DNA of 64,000 bases from Karalla daura. Its lineage: Eukaryota > Chordata > Actinopteri > Chaetodontiformes > Leiognathidae. The stretch covers positions 18,834,419-18,898,418 of the forward strand of contig CM055198.1 of assembly GCA_029224185.1 (NCBI GenBank). The letters are read 5' to 3'. The translations under genes were made by a program, and so were the position numbers. Below are positions 1 through 14,500 of this stretch, piece by piece. Each line of letters opens with the position of its first letter. The first letter of the stretch is position 1. Under the pieces are notes generated by a model. That model made no database searches and had not been told where the DNA came from. It saw nothing but the letters and a program-made list of their open reading frames with translations.

Positions 1-1929
1 CACCTGCTCTATCATAAATGTGAATGTCTGAGCATCCTTCCTCCAGTCTCCACCCTCTGCTCGCTAAGTGCTGTGCAATATAATGCATCCAGAGCCCATG
101 TCAGTGTCTGTGCACTGGTCAAAACCGGCAGGACCGTGGCCTGAGACCCTTCCTTTGTATCGTTTACCAAAACACAGAGTAAGGGAGGAGGCCGCGCAAC
201 AGTGGCAGACGTGGAGCTGGTGATGAGCCACAGCTTCTCCATTGTCTAGCATGCTGGAGAAAGAGTGGGAGCCCCTAAAGAGGCCTGGCAGAGTCTCTGC
301 TTCCATCTGCCTGCATGCCTCGCCATGGAGCCCAGCTCACACCACTTGAGATTATACTCACGTCCAAGCTGTTACTGTAATTTGCATTGGCTCATAGGCA
401 GAGGAGAGTGAGGAGGAGGAGGAACTGCACATGAGGCAGGGATGTTATAAGTGGTCCTGGCAGCACAATGAGCTTGCCTGGGTGTAGTATTATGGACAAG
501 TGGCACGGACAGAGCTATATTAAAGTGCGATGATGGCGCTGAGCAAGTTGGCCTGCTGTCCCCAAGATTGCGGTCTGTGTTTGTGTAGGAAGTGAATTAC
601 AGAAAGGCGTTGAGTGAAATACCTCAGCCAGGTATCTGCGTTGCCTGTACCGTGCATCTGTGTCACATCCTTGGCTTATTCTCAGCAGCTGTCTCCAGCG
701 GCATATGTCAGGGAACATGAGGTAGATGAGATGCTTATTCTGAAAGACGATGGCATTTGCTATGTATTCCACTAATTAGTAAGAGATGTGTTTTTTTTTT
801 TTTCAATCCTCGTAAAAGAAAGGTCACGCACCTGGAGAACACCCACGCAAACAATGAGACAATAAGCAAAGTGAGCACAAGAAAGGGCCGAAGCTGAGGA
901 TCAAACCGAACGGCAGAAAGACTCGAGCTCCCGCGCTGCCCTCTCCCTGTTTCAGATCGTACATCAAAACCACAGACGGGATCACAAAATCGTCTTTGAG
1001 AATCCATTCAAATCCAAGGCAGCTGCTTTATTTACAAACCCAACTAAGCAGGCGTCTCCATCGAATCTGGCAGCAGTGTTCATTTGGGAGATGTTGAATT
1101 TGTGGAAACCGCTTGATGTAGGATTTTGAATTTTATACACATTTTCACCCATAAAAGGGAACAACACCAAAAAAGCACTCTCAGCTCAGTCCCACCAAAC
1201 ACTCTCTGATGTCCTAATTTTTCGAGCTTAATTTGTTCCTAACTTGATAGCTTTTGGACTGCAATTTGGTTCAGTGGCTAATTTATCAAATTTACTAATT
1301 AACTACAGGCAGACAATAAAGAGCAATTTCTGATAATGCCAACACCATCAAATAGGTTGTGAGCTAATTATATATGTTACAGCCAAAAGCACAATGACCC
1401 AGAAAATGAACTTCCGGCTCATGTTGAAGTCACCAAAAGTGTCTCCCTATGTAGAAACACTTACCTGCAAACTTATTACATTCTTAAATTACATACATTT
1501 TTTTGCCTTTTACAGACAATACAGAAATACACATTTCTATAGGTAAGCTTTGCAACAAAATTAAAAACATGGCAGCAGTTTTAGTATTGTGTCTTGACAA
1601 TATTTAAGCTGGAGAATAGAGGTTCAAATGTCAGACAAGTATTAATCATTTTCATTCCCCGTGGCAAGTTTGCACGGCATCAACTCTTCGACGCTGCAGT
1701 TAATCAACACTGACTTTTCATTCCAGGGAAAGTTCAGAGTTTCACAAGGATTGAGATGTATTAACTTTCCGCACAGATGAGAAAAGAAAATGCAGATGGA
1801 AAACAATCATATGACAGATGATAGGGCTAAATAAGGTTTTCAGTCTCAAACAGCACCTGTGACAGGTTGAGGAGTGTGTTGGGCTCATACACAGTCATAA
1901 ATTGATACATGCTCACCAATTACCATCCA

Positions 1930-2145
1930 GTATTTTCTCACTCTCACACTCACACCTAGGAGCAGGGTCTCCAATCAACTTCAACACACATGTTTTTAGA
2001 CTGAAGGAGGAACTCAGAGTCTGCGGAGAAAACTCACATGGACATGCAAACTCCACACAGAAAGACCCTCAGTCCATCTGGCATTCACACCGGGGACCTT
2101 CTTCTGTGAGTTGACAGTGCTATTCACCAAATCCACTGTGTTAGC
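1930..2145 (-). repeat. Dispersed teleost repeat, reverse orientation
   Basis: A degenerate copy of a very common fish interspersed repeat. On the plus strand it reads through CACTCTCACACTCACACCTA, an ACATGTTTTTAGACTG block, ATGCAAACTCCACACAGAAA, and a CGGGGACCTTCTTCTGTGAG block. The same words recur at about 8985, 11290 and 42110, and in the opposite orientation at about 6585, 26570, 29740 and 59375. No coding capacity is visible. Confidence 0.65.
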
Positions 2146-5100
2146 CTGCTTGTGCAATGCAGTATTCTACAGAATCATGTTCCTTGTTGGAAACTGCTTT
2201 AATTACTGAACAACCATGGCCCTTTATGTGCTCATTAAGGAGTGTATACCTTCAGATACCAATTAAATGTTATGAAGTGAAATAGGTACCGTTTCTCTCA
2301 AGTTCTGGACCGTGAGAATTAAAAACCCTCATTTTTAGTTTAAAAATCTGTATTTCAAGGTAGTTTTCTGCATGAAAATGCATTTTCATCGGATTTTTTC
2401 CAAGAAATATATGCACTTTTTTGAGAATATGTGCTCTGTGACTGTACATAATCACTCAGAATTTTCAGATCTTTCCTGTTGCTAGGGTGGTTGCTAAGCA
2501 AGCTCTTTTGGTCAGTCTCCCGGGGACATAATGTACATACAGTATATTGTATCTCATGGTTATACATGTTTCTTTGAATATCCTGAAGACAAAAACCTGC
2601 CTGGAAGAATTAAACAAGAACTACATGCTTTTGTTTTTTGTTTTTTTTAACTTATCAATACACAGTCATATATACCACATACCAATGTACCAACCTACCA
2701 ACCAAGCCAGGGTCTGTTGTTACATGAGACTGGGTTGCAGTGCCTTGTAGGTTGAAAATTAGTGGCTTGGATCATCACTTTTGCAATGTGTTCCTATAAG
2801 TTCAGTTAAGTCTGCACTGAGAACTTCCATTACAGAGATTTAATTAATCAGGGCGAGTTGCACAACCGTCCTAGGGGTTTCCAAATAGACACGGTTTTTA
2901 CATTAATCATTTAAATTTTTTATTTTGACTTTGAGGCTGAGTGGAAATTAAATACAGGGAGTAGATACCTGGGACCATCATTACAGAGAGCTGCACAACG
3001 ATGCACGAAGGACACTAAGCAGATTCTTGGGAAATGTGAGAGGGTGAAATAAACAGGTAGAGAGGAGACTACAAGACATGCAAATAAAGAAATGCACACA
3101 CGCGAACACTAATCCAATATAAATAGTTTTACAAAAGCAAATGGTGTGCAGGATTCGTTGTTTTTTTTATTTTTATTTTTGTTTCTTTTCTTGGAAGACT
3201 CATTGTAAACAACCAAAGGGAATGGGCCATTATTCCTGGTGATAAAATGATGTTGTGCAAAGCAGCACTTTAATTCACTTCGTTCTCTTGGTGCAAAGCC
3301 AACTGCAGATAAATCCGCACCTAATGTGTATTTACTGCCCCACTGCCACTGTGCATGTATTGACGGAGCAAGTCGCTTTATTTGACGCAGAGACGGGATT
3401 AGCGAGGCTCAGACGCCCTGCAGTACATATGAATGTAATACTTACAATATATATTTGACAGAAGTTCTGCCTAAACCTGCTCTACACAGGCTTTCTATGA
3501 AGTGTGTCAAATTGAAGGAGGGCGGTCTATTATTTATGTGCACTGAGTGAATCAAATGCAGTCATAGCTGTCTGTTCTGAGGTTGTAACACACACTCATG
3601 AGCATTACAGCCTTGAGTGAATTCGGGCCACTGTCTTCTATATCAATTAGAGCCGCACGGGTTTCTCATTATTGCGTTCAGTTTTTACAGTAGGTTTATT
3701 CATGTGGATCCCAATGGTAATAAATCTCAATTGTTTTCTTTAATTAAACGATACTGTGGTCATAAAGGAGAAGGTGGACACTGGATATTTACTTTGGATT
3801 TGACTTAAGAAACATAATGATGAATGGGACTCATGGAGTCCTGTCCAGAGGACACACTGTGCTATTTAAATAAGACTAATATTCTGTTGTAGCGCTCACA
3901 GCTCTGGGAGGTTGCACTTTGGCGGCGTTAAAAGCTAAATGCTAACATCGCAATTAATATGTGAGCTCGCTGGAACTGAGCTGGTGTAATGTTTCGCAGG
4001 CTACTTGGTAATGTGCAAATAAACATCTGTAATGCTCCACATGCTAAAGGTGTCATTGGAGGATCACCAAAGTAATTTGGATACCTCGAATCTCTATCTA
4101 AATCGTCAATATCAAGATATTTCAAAATATTGAAATATGACAATGTTGACTTGTTGGTTGATTAAAAGTAGGGGCCTCAGGGATCATTCAGATTTCAGCA
4201 TAGAATAGAGTGGAATAGAATAGAATAGGGTATGATTTTATTCTTTCCACAACTGTGGGGTTTTTCAGATTTACTGGGGAAGTGGGTACAATTCATCATT
4301 TGGAAACAATTCTGGTCGGAGATAGTGAAATTACAGATTTAATTCTGGACCAAAGTAGTTTAACCTCAGATTGCATTGCCAACCAAAAGGCAACCATGAC
4401 AATCATAATTATTTTTATTGAAGACAGACTTTTGTTGTGGTATCATTCATTATCATTCATGGATAATGGAAGTTAGAAAACGTGGACTCTGAACAGATGT
4501 AATGTGATATTTCTAAAGCAAATTGCGTATAGCTCCTGGTTCTTCCTCAGTATCTATTTCCTTCTCTGATTCTGGCTTAAACATAAAAGGCTAGATGTTT
4601 ACGTGCTCCATAGCTTTACCGCTCCAGTAACCAATTAGCCCTAAAAGAAAAGGGTGCCAAGCAAGGAATGCAAAGTGATGTGATCATACATGTCAAGACA
4701 GCCAATCAAATTAAAGATTATGTGTGTTTACACCAGAAAACAAGGATGAATACAGATTCTGGGTCCACCTTCATCACAACAAAACAACTAATCTATCGTA
4801 CTTTGTGTGGACGTATGTGTGAGTTAAGAAAAATCTCTGCCTTATTGTAGCAGATGTAACTGAATTTATTCTATGTGATCCTATTGTGCGATTAACAGAT
4901 GGTCAACACAGTTTTTCTTCAACAGTTCCTTTACAATAGAGCAAGCTGGTTAGTCATCCAACTTCAATACATGACAACAGCTTACAGTATATTAATGGTA
5001 AATCAGCGTTTGCCTCGTCGCAAAGATGAATGCAGTGCATTTTGACAGGGGAAGGTTTTCTGTTCAGCCATTTGATACATTTTCTCTCTGCAGTGAAAAG

Positions 5101-5837
5101 CGGCCCTTTGCTATAGTCTGGCAGCAAAGCACATAACAGGCGTACATAATGCCTTCCAAGGGTACATACAGAGCAGGATCAATACAGTATGGGAGCCTTA
5201 GGAGGAGGATTTGAGACCGAGTGTGGATTCCACAGCATCGCTGCAGCTCAAAGTGGCGCGGTAAGACCCCAATTCAGAAGGTATATTCATCTCGTCTGCA
5301 CAGAGCAGGGGGGTACAGAGCCTCCGTACCCAGGGACGAGAAGACAGAATTAAACCCAAGCACAAAGTCAGTGAATAGAATGACATGTGGCGAGGACAAA
5401 CAACGAAATAACAAAACTGTCACCACATGGGAGCGACACATAGGTGACAATCACGGCGCTACAGTATTTGTATCTCAACATTTCATGTCCCCGGATTTCA
5501 AAATAACCAACCCTGGAAATAGAAATCCCATAAGCTGGATGTCATTCAGAATCACTGTCTGTCGTGGTGTTGGTTGCCAACAGCTCCTGCTTTTTTTTTT
5601 CATGATTTGTTGTCTTTGGTTTTCTTTTTTATTTTGGACAAATATGTTGACTATATTTCAGGGGTCTCTTGGAGGTGTCAGTGAAACTGTTACGCGGAGG
5701 GAAGAGGAGCAGCCATGCTGTGCATTTCTGCTCGTCGATGTCAGGATCAGCTGCTTTTTGAATATATAGATAAAAACACAGGTCTGCTGTTGGGCAGACA
5801 GTAAAGAAAACATGTACTCAGAATAGGTTATTTATAT

Positions 5838-5965
5838 CATTCAGGGGTGGAAAGTAGTGCACAACTTTGAGTATGTTTTTATACCTCCTTATATAGAGCA
5901 ACGGCACAAAAGAGGGAAATGTTACACTCAGGTTTTAAACATTTCCTACTTCACTTCACATTTAA
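5838..5965. repeat. Probable dispersed repeat fragment
   Basis: It begins with GGGGTGGAAAGTAGTGCA and continues with short blocks resembling the teleost AGTAAAAGTACT-type repeat, also seen inside the lrfn1 intron. The copy is diverged and its borders are uncertain. Confidence 0.35.
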
Positions 5966-6231
5966 TTGGCATCCGTAGTTGCCTCACAGATAAAGGAATA
6001 AACTCCTTAATGAGCACATAAAAGACCACATTTGTACTGTAAATTAAAGCTGTTTCATGTTAGTCAAAAACATGGAAATTGGAGAGTGGAGATTGTATCG
6101 TTGTATTGTATTGTTTCAGTTCTTTCAGTATTTTTTTTGTAGCTTCTTCAGGTTCTTAGCCATATATGATAATTAGCAATTATATAATGTATATGCTGCC
6201 TATATATAGTTACATGCTGTTATGTTCACAT

Positions 6232-6232
6232 A

Positions 6233-6271
<39 letters not shown>
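6232..6271. repeat. (TG)n(TA)n microsatellite
   Basis: About 40 bp of TG dinucleotides passing directly into TA dinucleotides. Simple sequence repeat. Confidence 0.9.
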
Positions 6272-6584
6272 GTTTTACTATCTGTCTGTTATATCTGACA
6301 ATAGTAATATAGCACTTTTCATACATTAACATAAACACAATAAAAGCAGGAGCTAAGCAGCCCAACAACAAAAAACACAACAAAATGAAATCACCTGAGC
6401 ATGTGAATCGTGACAGTATTATAGCTCAGTAACCAGAGCTGATGAAGAAAAACGGATTCCATATTTAGAAGCGGGGACTAAAATTTACCAGAAACGAGCT
6501 GCAATATCTCAGGCACCATGTCATGTTCCCCCCCAGTAAAAAAAGATCCTGTTGTATAATATATGATAATATCACACAGACAGG

Positions 6585-6840
6585 TGGCAACACAGTGGCT
6601 TGTCACCTCACAGCAAGAAGGACCGACCTGCTTCGATCTGGTTGAATGTGTCTGTGTGGGTCTTCTCCAGGCACCAGAGTCCAGAGTGCATGTTAGGCCA
6701 GTTAGAGACTCTAAAATTGCCCCTTAGGGTGTGTGTGTGTGTGTGTGTGGGTGTGACCTGACCAGGGTGTTTTCCCTGCCTCTCAGCCTGTGTGTGCTCC
6801 AGACCCCGGTGACTCATGCTGGTTGGAGACTCAGCTGCAT
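6585..6840 (+). repeat. Dispersed teleost repeat, forward orientation
   Basis: Diverged copy with the blocks CACCTCACAGCAAGAAGGAC, GCATGTTAGGCCAGTTAGAG, a TCTAAAATTGCCCCTTAGG block, and ACCAGGGTGTTTTCCCTGCC. A (GT)n tract has expanded inside it near 6729-6750. Same family as the copies at 1930, 29735 and 42110. Confidence 0.65.
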
Positions 6841-8984
6841 AGTGATTACTTTACTTTTACTTTTACTTACTTTTGTTATTTCCCAATATTATTTACACGC
6901 TTTTGACAGGAATAGTTTTACATTGTGGTATCCTAATTGCGGACCTTTGCTCTTCATGCACCACTGATATCATGAAATGTGAAAAAAAAATGAAATTAAG
7001 ATGCTCTTGGTGTGAACTTCGCCCACTGGAAAACCTCTCTGAGCAGATCCTAAACAGACAAATGGCCAAACCGAATCGGAGCCTTTACACATTGACTTAT
7101 TTATTCTATTAATTGTGACAGCTAACAGATGGAATCCATTTTTTTTTTCTTTTTTTAGCTCAGTTGTGCCGGCAATTTGTGCATCAAGCGGATTGACTGA
7201 GACAACAGCATATCTAATAATTCCATTATGCATTAAAACCATGCTCGTGATTAATGAGACTATTTTAGTGGAGAATGCAGTCGACGTGCAGCAATCAGGA
7301 GGGATTGTGTTCAGAAGTGTCGTATATGTGTCTGCGAGGAAGAAAAAATTCACTTCACATGGGAGATGTCACTCAAGAAACTCATCTCCAGTCACATTTT
7401 TTTGAGCACTCTGACAAATTTATGGCATATTACGTGCAGGATCCTTGTCTGTTCGAGGGAAATTCTCCACCGGGAGGTGGAGATGAATTGATTAGTCTAA
7501 TTATTTAAGCAGATCAATTACTTGAATCATTGATGGAGCCAATATGTCACTGTTGTCAGCTGCTCAAAAGTGAATGTTTTCTGCTTGTCGGGCACTCCAC
7601 AATGCTGAATTGTTTTCTTGTCAAGATTTCGAGTCCAGGCTCTGAGAAGTAATAATGGAGATTTCACCATCTGACAATTTGTTGACGAAGCAGATAATTG
7701 ATTTTTAAGGAGGTTTCCGGGTCTTTAAGACCAGATACCTGTTGTTGCTATCCGACTTGTTGCCATGACTTTAAAAGCTTCAGTTTTCTAAAACAGATTT
7801 GCCAAGGTTGCAGTAATTTGTAACTGTATCAGCGTCTATTGATGAGAAAAAACAAATAAAAGGGTGAGAATCGATCACCGAGTGTTCATTCAGCTATGAT
7901 GATATTTGCACAGCATCGGCATCATTCTAATGTTGTTTTGAAGCTCTCTCCATTAAGGTTTATGGAGCCACAATAGTTGCCGCTTCTCACTTCCTCCTCA
8001 TTGAAAGTTTTAAATGGGACGTAAATGAGTCGACCGTCTTTGCACGCAGACATAATTATAATATGCAAATGCTCCGCCTGTTTACAACAATATCCCCCAT
8101 CCCCCTTGATGAGATGCGACCAGAAATCCCCAGGGCGGTGGAGCCTCGGTTTAGGCGTCCAGTGGCGGAGGCAGAGCTGACTCCAATGAACTCGGGCTGT
8201 CAATAATTATGCCAGCACCATGACAAGAGTCGCACAAGGGCAGCTAGCAGTTCACCGCCTGCACCGTCTAATTGGCGCTTACGGTTCCTTGACAAAGTCA
8301 TGTCCAGAAAACATCCTTAGCATGCTCCGGCTCCGGGCGGATGTTTTTCTGGGGAAAGGACAGACCGGTATTGTTTGTATTCGATCACTGTCGTCAATGT
8401 CACTCTCAAAATGTGCTTTATTTTCAGCTCATTTGCTTTGCTTTGTTAAAATAGTGATTATTCTTTAAAATTAACCTTGTTTTTATGAAATGTTGAGAAA
8501 TGTAGAGTAAAATATCTGTCATATTTTCCCTGGACCTTGGTGGATGTATTCACAGTGCTTGTCTGTCAAACAGCTCGAGGACATAGATTACTGTTCCAGT
8601 GTTATCCTCCTCCTGTCCCTATCCATCTCTCCAGTCATTATCTTCCACAGCTCTGCCTGTCCACATTTCGAGTAAAGCCCAAATGTGAATTAATGCTTTA
8701 ATCTAACTAATTATACATTATAAATGATCGTAGAAAGACCGTCATTATTATTCAAGCAAGTTACCAGTTGCTGATTAATCTTTAAACTTGATTTTATTTT
8801 AAGAACTGAAACCAATGGGTTTCATAGTATTTCGCGTTAATAATTCAGGATATACTGTAAAAACTCACTGCATCCTATCATACTAAGAAAGTTAGTAAAA
8901 CCCAAGATGATGGCATCCAGTTGTTTGTTTTAGTCGACCACCATGTCTAAAACCCAATTTTCCTGCCTGCAGGTAAGATGGAAC

Positions 8985-9182
8985 CAAGACGTGATATTTT
9001 ATCCATCCATCATCTCAGCCGCTCTGTACCCACCAGTGTCAACAGGGTCTGCTGGCGCAAAGTCAGGGAAAACACACTGGACAGGTCACCAGCACATTAT
9101 AAAACACATAGACCATCACCACACCATTCAACAGCTGCAACCCATGATTTTGGACTGTGGGGGATTCAAACCTCAATAGGTT
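8985..9182 (-). repeat. Dispersed teleost repeat, reverse orientation
   Basis: Diverged copy starting with ATCCATCCATCATCTCAGCC and continuing through a CACACTGGACAGGTCACCAGC block and TTTGGACTGTGGGGGATTCAA. Same family as the copies at 11290 and 42110. Confidence 0.65.
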
Positions 9183-9300
9183 CTTCTTAATTATTGGCTA
9201 ATCTCCACTCTTTATCAGTTCATCATGAATAGGTTAGTAGAATACTGATTCTCGAGTCCAGAGTTCCTATATCACATGGATCAGTAGGAATCTCCTAATC

Positions 9301-9464
<164 letters not shown>

Positions 9465-11289
9465 AACTAACACTATCCGTAATCTCTACTTCATCTGTAC
9501 TGGATTCAGGTTTCAGTGTTTTTTTATGCAGAAACACAACCTGCAAAAAAAATTAAAGTGAATGTCTCCACATTGCAATGTCAAGATTTCATCAAGTGGG
9601 TCATAAGATTGCAGGTAATAGTATGTTTCTGTACAATTTAATGATGCCCGTAACACGACAGCTCGTCATTCTCAGAGGACAAATGATTGAGAGACGCCAT
9701 TTGATCTCTTTTTTTTTCTTTTATTTGAAACCAGGCTGTGTGTTTCTCCTGTGACAGTTGTGTGATTTATGAGCTCTTCGGAGTTGAATAACTGTTGAGT
9801 TTATAAAGCCCGTACTTCTCCGTGGTTATTTAATAATGAGAATATCCTGGAGAATTCATGAATGCCCTAATTAAAATCTCCAGTACAACGTGGGTGTAAC
9901 TGAGAAGGTGAAGAGGCAAACAGTTTTTCTTATGCTACTTTTTTTCCCTCCGTAGTTTTTTATAGATAAGACCTCTGATTTCATGACTTCTTCTCCAAAG
10001 TTGTGAAGTCGCATTATCGTCCCTGCATCTGCTTGCTTCGTGCATAACCTAGACATTAGCGTATGTGCCGGGGAAGCGGTGGCAGGAAGGTGTTTCACAG
10101 TCAGAAATAGCACAAGCTGTCTGAGACGGCACCTTTAAGCTCTCATTTGATTCTCACACTGCATTGTTTATGACACTCTCCAAGCTCTCTCCCTGAGTAG
10201 CTGATTATTTAAGAAATTGCACTCACTTGCAATGCTCGCTTTTGTGTCTTCTTTTAACGGAACTCCATTGTGGATTGCCAAAGCATAAGAGCATTTTTAT
10301 GACGAGTTTTATCTTTTCATGTTTTCTGTCGCTATGTTTGAAAGCACTGCAAACGCACTCACACACACACAAACACACACACACTTATCTTGGTATATCT
10401 GACCCTGAGGACTAAATTAATTTATTCTATTCTTTGTTTTCTCCACTTGGGCTCTCACTGTTCAGTCTTTGTTTAGCTGCATTATCATGTGTAGATATAT
10501 TACATGGACATGTCGATGGGGAGTTGTGCCTCTGTGAGTGTATGTGTGAGCGAGTAGGCGGTTGTGTGGTTTAAAGTGCTCACGTGTAGATGCCTTGTGC
10601 AGTGTGATGCTCGTATGTAAATATTGTCACATATTGTTTGTTTAATGTCACGATGGACAGTGTTAGGCATTTGCCCATGTCCTTGGGTCGATTTGCATGA
10701 TTGGCTGACTTGTCGTGTCATGTGACATTGGTGTTATTAACATTTATTGCATGTAGTTGCCATTAGTCTGACAAGTAGGGATGGAAATTGATTTGCTTAT
10801 CAATCTGATTCCTTATAAATTCTCTTTCTGATTCTCATTGGGTAAAATTCCTACAGAAAAGGTCTTTCTTTGGGCATTAATGCTCTTCCATATTTTCATC
10901 TCAGAGCAGATGAGAGAGCACACACACTGCTTCATTGTGTAACATTTGTGTAACATGTGTAACAAAACTCAGAGTCGAGTCGTTTAGAGTCGAGGTGGCA
11001 CCACATAGTGGAAACAGGGCATTAGATTTGCTTCTGAAATGTATGAAAAACGAGACATTCCTGTAAATTAACTGCAGCTGTGTTGTGAAATGGAAGCCTG
11101 ACGCGTGTTGCAAGTGGCCTCAGTGTCACGTTTTCCTGTGAAATACACTTCAACCTCAGTGCCACGTTTGCTGCAATCTGAACCAAACAATAAGGTAAGC
11201 GGAAATCAATCCACTGGGCGCCCGCTCTGAAAAAGAAACCCTTATAAGTAATGATAATCTATTTATTTTAATTATTATTTTCTACATGA

Positions 11290-11545
11290 AAATATCAGAA
11301 GGTGATGCTTTCAGTTGTGTCCATCCCCACTTTGTACCCAGTGGTTTGTAGTACACTTTGGGTGAAGGGAGGAAACACACCCTGGACAGGTCATTAGTCC
11401 AGCGCACAACACACACATACACACACACGTACACACCATTCACTCTCACATTAACACCTAAAGGCTCCTTAGAGTCTCTGATCGACCTAACTATATGTTT
11501 GACTGCACTGTGGGAGGAGACCAGAGAACAGAGCAAAGCAGACAT
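11290..11545 (-). repeat. Dispersed teleost repeat, reverse orientation
   Basis: Diverged copy with ACACCCTGGACAGGTCATTA, a CACACACATACACACAC stretch, CCATTCACTCTCACATTAAC and a TGACTGCACTGTGGGAGGAG block. Same family as the copies at 1930 and 8985. Confidence 0.65.
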
Positions 11546-14500
11546 GGTGAGAACATGATCATCATCACATCATATTTAAATGCATTTATTGCATTTCATG
11601 TGTGGGTTTAAAGCATATAAGATTTTCCCTTTGAACTCCACACAGAGGGACTGCACCCTGAGAAAGAGAACGTTTAAAAAGATTCATGCCTACTTAATGA
11701 CTGACTTCACACAGTATCAGATCATAGATGATTCATTTCTGGGACGACTGACTAATTGATTACCTGGCTAATTGTTTCGACTCTTCATTTTTTCCTTTTT
11801 TCTGCTTTGCACCCACTTTGGTCCGCAGCCAGATATCAAGCTGAAAAATTTACAACCTCAGTGGGAGATAGATGGGCACCCTGGGACAAAGACGCTCCAC
11901 TCCGCTAGTTAACGTAGCGTCTCCACCCGATGCAATAAACCCACAACAACACCCAGGGTGGAAGCAGCGGCAGCGGCCTCTCCTTGCTCAGAATGCAAAT
12001 GCACGGTGATCAATAAGTCACCTCACTTCAAACTGAAGGGAGTCCTCACCTAAAGGAGGTATCTGACAGTGTGTCTTCGCTGGCAGCAGCACAGAAGTCT
12101 CTAACAGCTCACACACACGCGCCCTGACTGTCACTGCCATGGGAGAGGCAGCTTGTTATCTCACACATCCTCCAGCATTTAAATGATTTTTTTTTTTTCA
12201 TCTGTGCTTGTTTTCCCACCCACTCGAACACACCTCTAATACAGATGAGAGTCATCAGGCATTAATGTCCAGAGGGAGCTACTTAGCTGTCAAATATATC
12301 TTTACTAAGCCTGATGTGCATTGTAAGATGAAATATTGAAGCAAAATGCAAAAGAAATGATTAACAGCAAAACTTGTATTGGAGTTGTTTTGCTTGTTTA
12401 GACAATTTTCTGTTCTGCCAGATAATTTTTAATTCCATACAATGGTTTAGTCTGACAGAATATTAATAAATGTAAAGGAAATGTCGATTCAGTAAGCTCA
12501 AAATCTTTCTATTCTTTATTCAGTCAGTATTACTTAACGTTGCTTTAATTTTGATCCAAACTGTTGTATTTCACACGCTGCTCAGATCTCACAGTCAGGT
12601 TGTTCACGCGGCTTTTTTCAACCAAACAGACATGTATTAATCCAGCCATTCGCACCCAGCGGCAACAAATGTCAAAGGAAGCTCTGTGGATTTTAGGCGG
12701 TGCTGTGATGGATCCAAATATAGAAAACCTGAGCATAGTGTAGAATGTCAGGTTCACCCCTGGGGGGCTTAGGAGGGTCCTTATCTTGAAATTAAAGAGA
12801 GTATTTTGCTCATTTTATCGTCTACTGAAGTAAAGAGGGATCCACTGGAATTAACAAATATAGTTGTAAATATCTCTCCAAAGCCCTTTGAGGACACAGG
12901 AGATATGCAGAACTCCATATGCATATAGACGTACATGCATGCATTACTGTAGATGTTTGTATATGCCAGGTATATGGTGCTGTTTGACTGGCTGGGTGGA
13001 TGCAAATGTGTTTTCTTTTATTTCCTTACTTAGTCTCTTGATGTGTCAGAATGTGAATGCGAGCTCTTCTTAATAAGGAGTACTTGTGTCTAACTAAATC
13101 CCTTTCAGTAATCCCTTGCGTGCACTCCCACATGACTGGACATAAAAAAGAATGTAGCTCCAGTTCACCTCGCGTTCGCTCCTGTTGTCTACGCTATCGA
13201 TTTGGTGGCCGCTGCTAATATGAGGCATTAAAAAAGAAAAATAGACGTGAAAGGAGGAGCTGCCCTTTTCTTTTAATTTCACAAGGCCATTTGTCCATCT
13301 GTTCCAAGTCCCCCTCACCCTCCGCAGCAGCCATTAGGACTGACGCCTCGCTATTCGGGCAGCTCAACGTCATCTTAATGCAATTCAAAGACCTACATTC
13401 TCCACCAGAGTTGCTGTGGCAACAAAGTCTCCCTCCCCTCCTCCCCGAGATGCTGAGAGATCAATAGAGTATCCTCGATGGTGTGGCAGGAAATGCTCTG
13501 GCACAGATGGTCCCTCTGAGAAACCGTGAGCTTTTGTGGCCTAGTTAGCGGCTGAAAACTAACACAATCAAGCAAGGTCACCAGTATATTGAAATTTAAT
13601 AAAGTCGAGCAACAATGTTAAATTAAATCCAAACTAAATGCCATGGTACTGCTGAAAGTCTGCCACCCACTGCAGCACTGATGCAAAAGTCTTTTTAGCA
13701 GGAAGTGAAGTGTGATTCTGCTCTGCTCTAGCCCACTTCATTGTTTTAGTTTACCCGGTGTCTTTAAAAACGGAAATCTGGGGAATTAATTCAGACAAGT
13801 CAGGCACACTGTGCCAACAATAAAGGAGTGTTACTAAATAAATAAATTCTCTCTAAGGGGGAGTGGAAATTTTCTTACACAGTCTACCACCCAGTGTGTT
13901 TTTTAGATGGAAATCATTTTGTGTGTAGTCTTAGGTGAATAAATTGCGCAGGATGAAGATTTTTCTTTTTTTTTTGTTCATTTTCAGGCTGCTCAGGTGG
14001 ATCTGTTTCAGTGATGGATGTGATTGTGAGTCAGAACAGAGAGAGAGGGAACAGGAGTGGGGGAGTTCATACACAAGCCAGGCAGAGGTGCAGGCCTCAG
14101 TGTCTGACTCCAGCTCGGTGCTACTTTCTGCTGAAATGCAGAATGAAGTGGAAGCAATTCAGCCGTCAGCGCTGACTAAATTTCACCAACAGTCTTTGAG
14201 AAACTGTCCGACTGGTTTTGAACTTGTGCTTCAAGCTGTTCCACTTGCCTCAGAAAATGACATCAGACAAACCCCAGATTTTAATGAGAGCTCTGATTGG
14301 ACAACAGTATTTCATAGTTAACGAGATGCCCTGTTATCTGTCAGACATGAGCTGGCCAGCTGTATTTGTGTGTGTGCGTGTCTGTGTCTGAGTGTGTATG
14401 TATGTATGCAAGAAAATGCAAAAATGAGGAAGCGACTGGGAATTTCCACTGTTGGCTGCTGCGCAGGTTGATGTAAAATGTCAGTGGTGCACTCAAAGTT

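Noticed and set aside
5221..5769. 182-codon plus-strand open frame
   Set aside because: No domain, no splice partners, spans T-rich sequence; consistent with a chance open frame.
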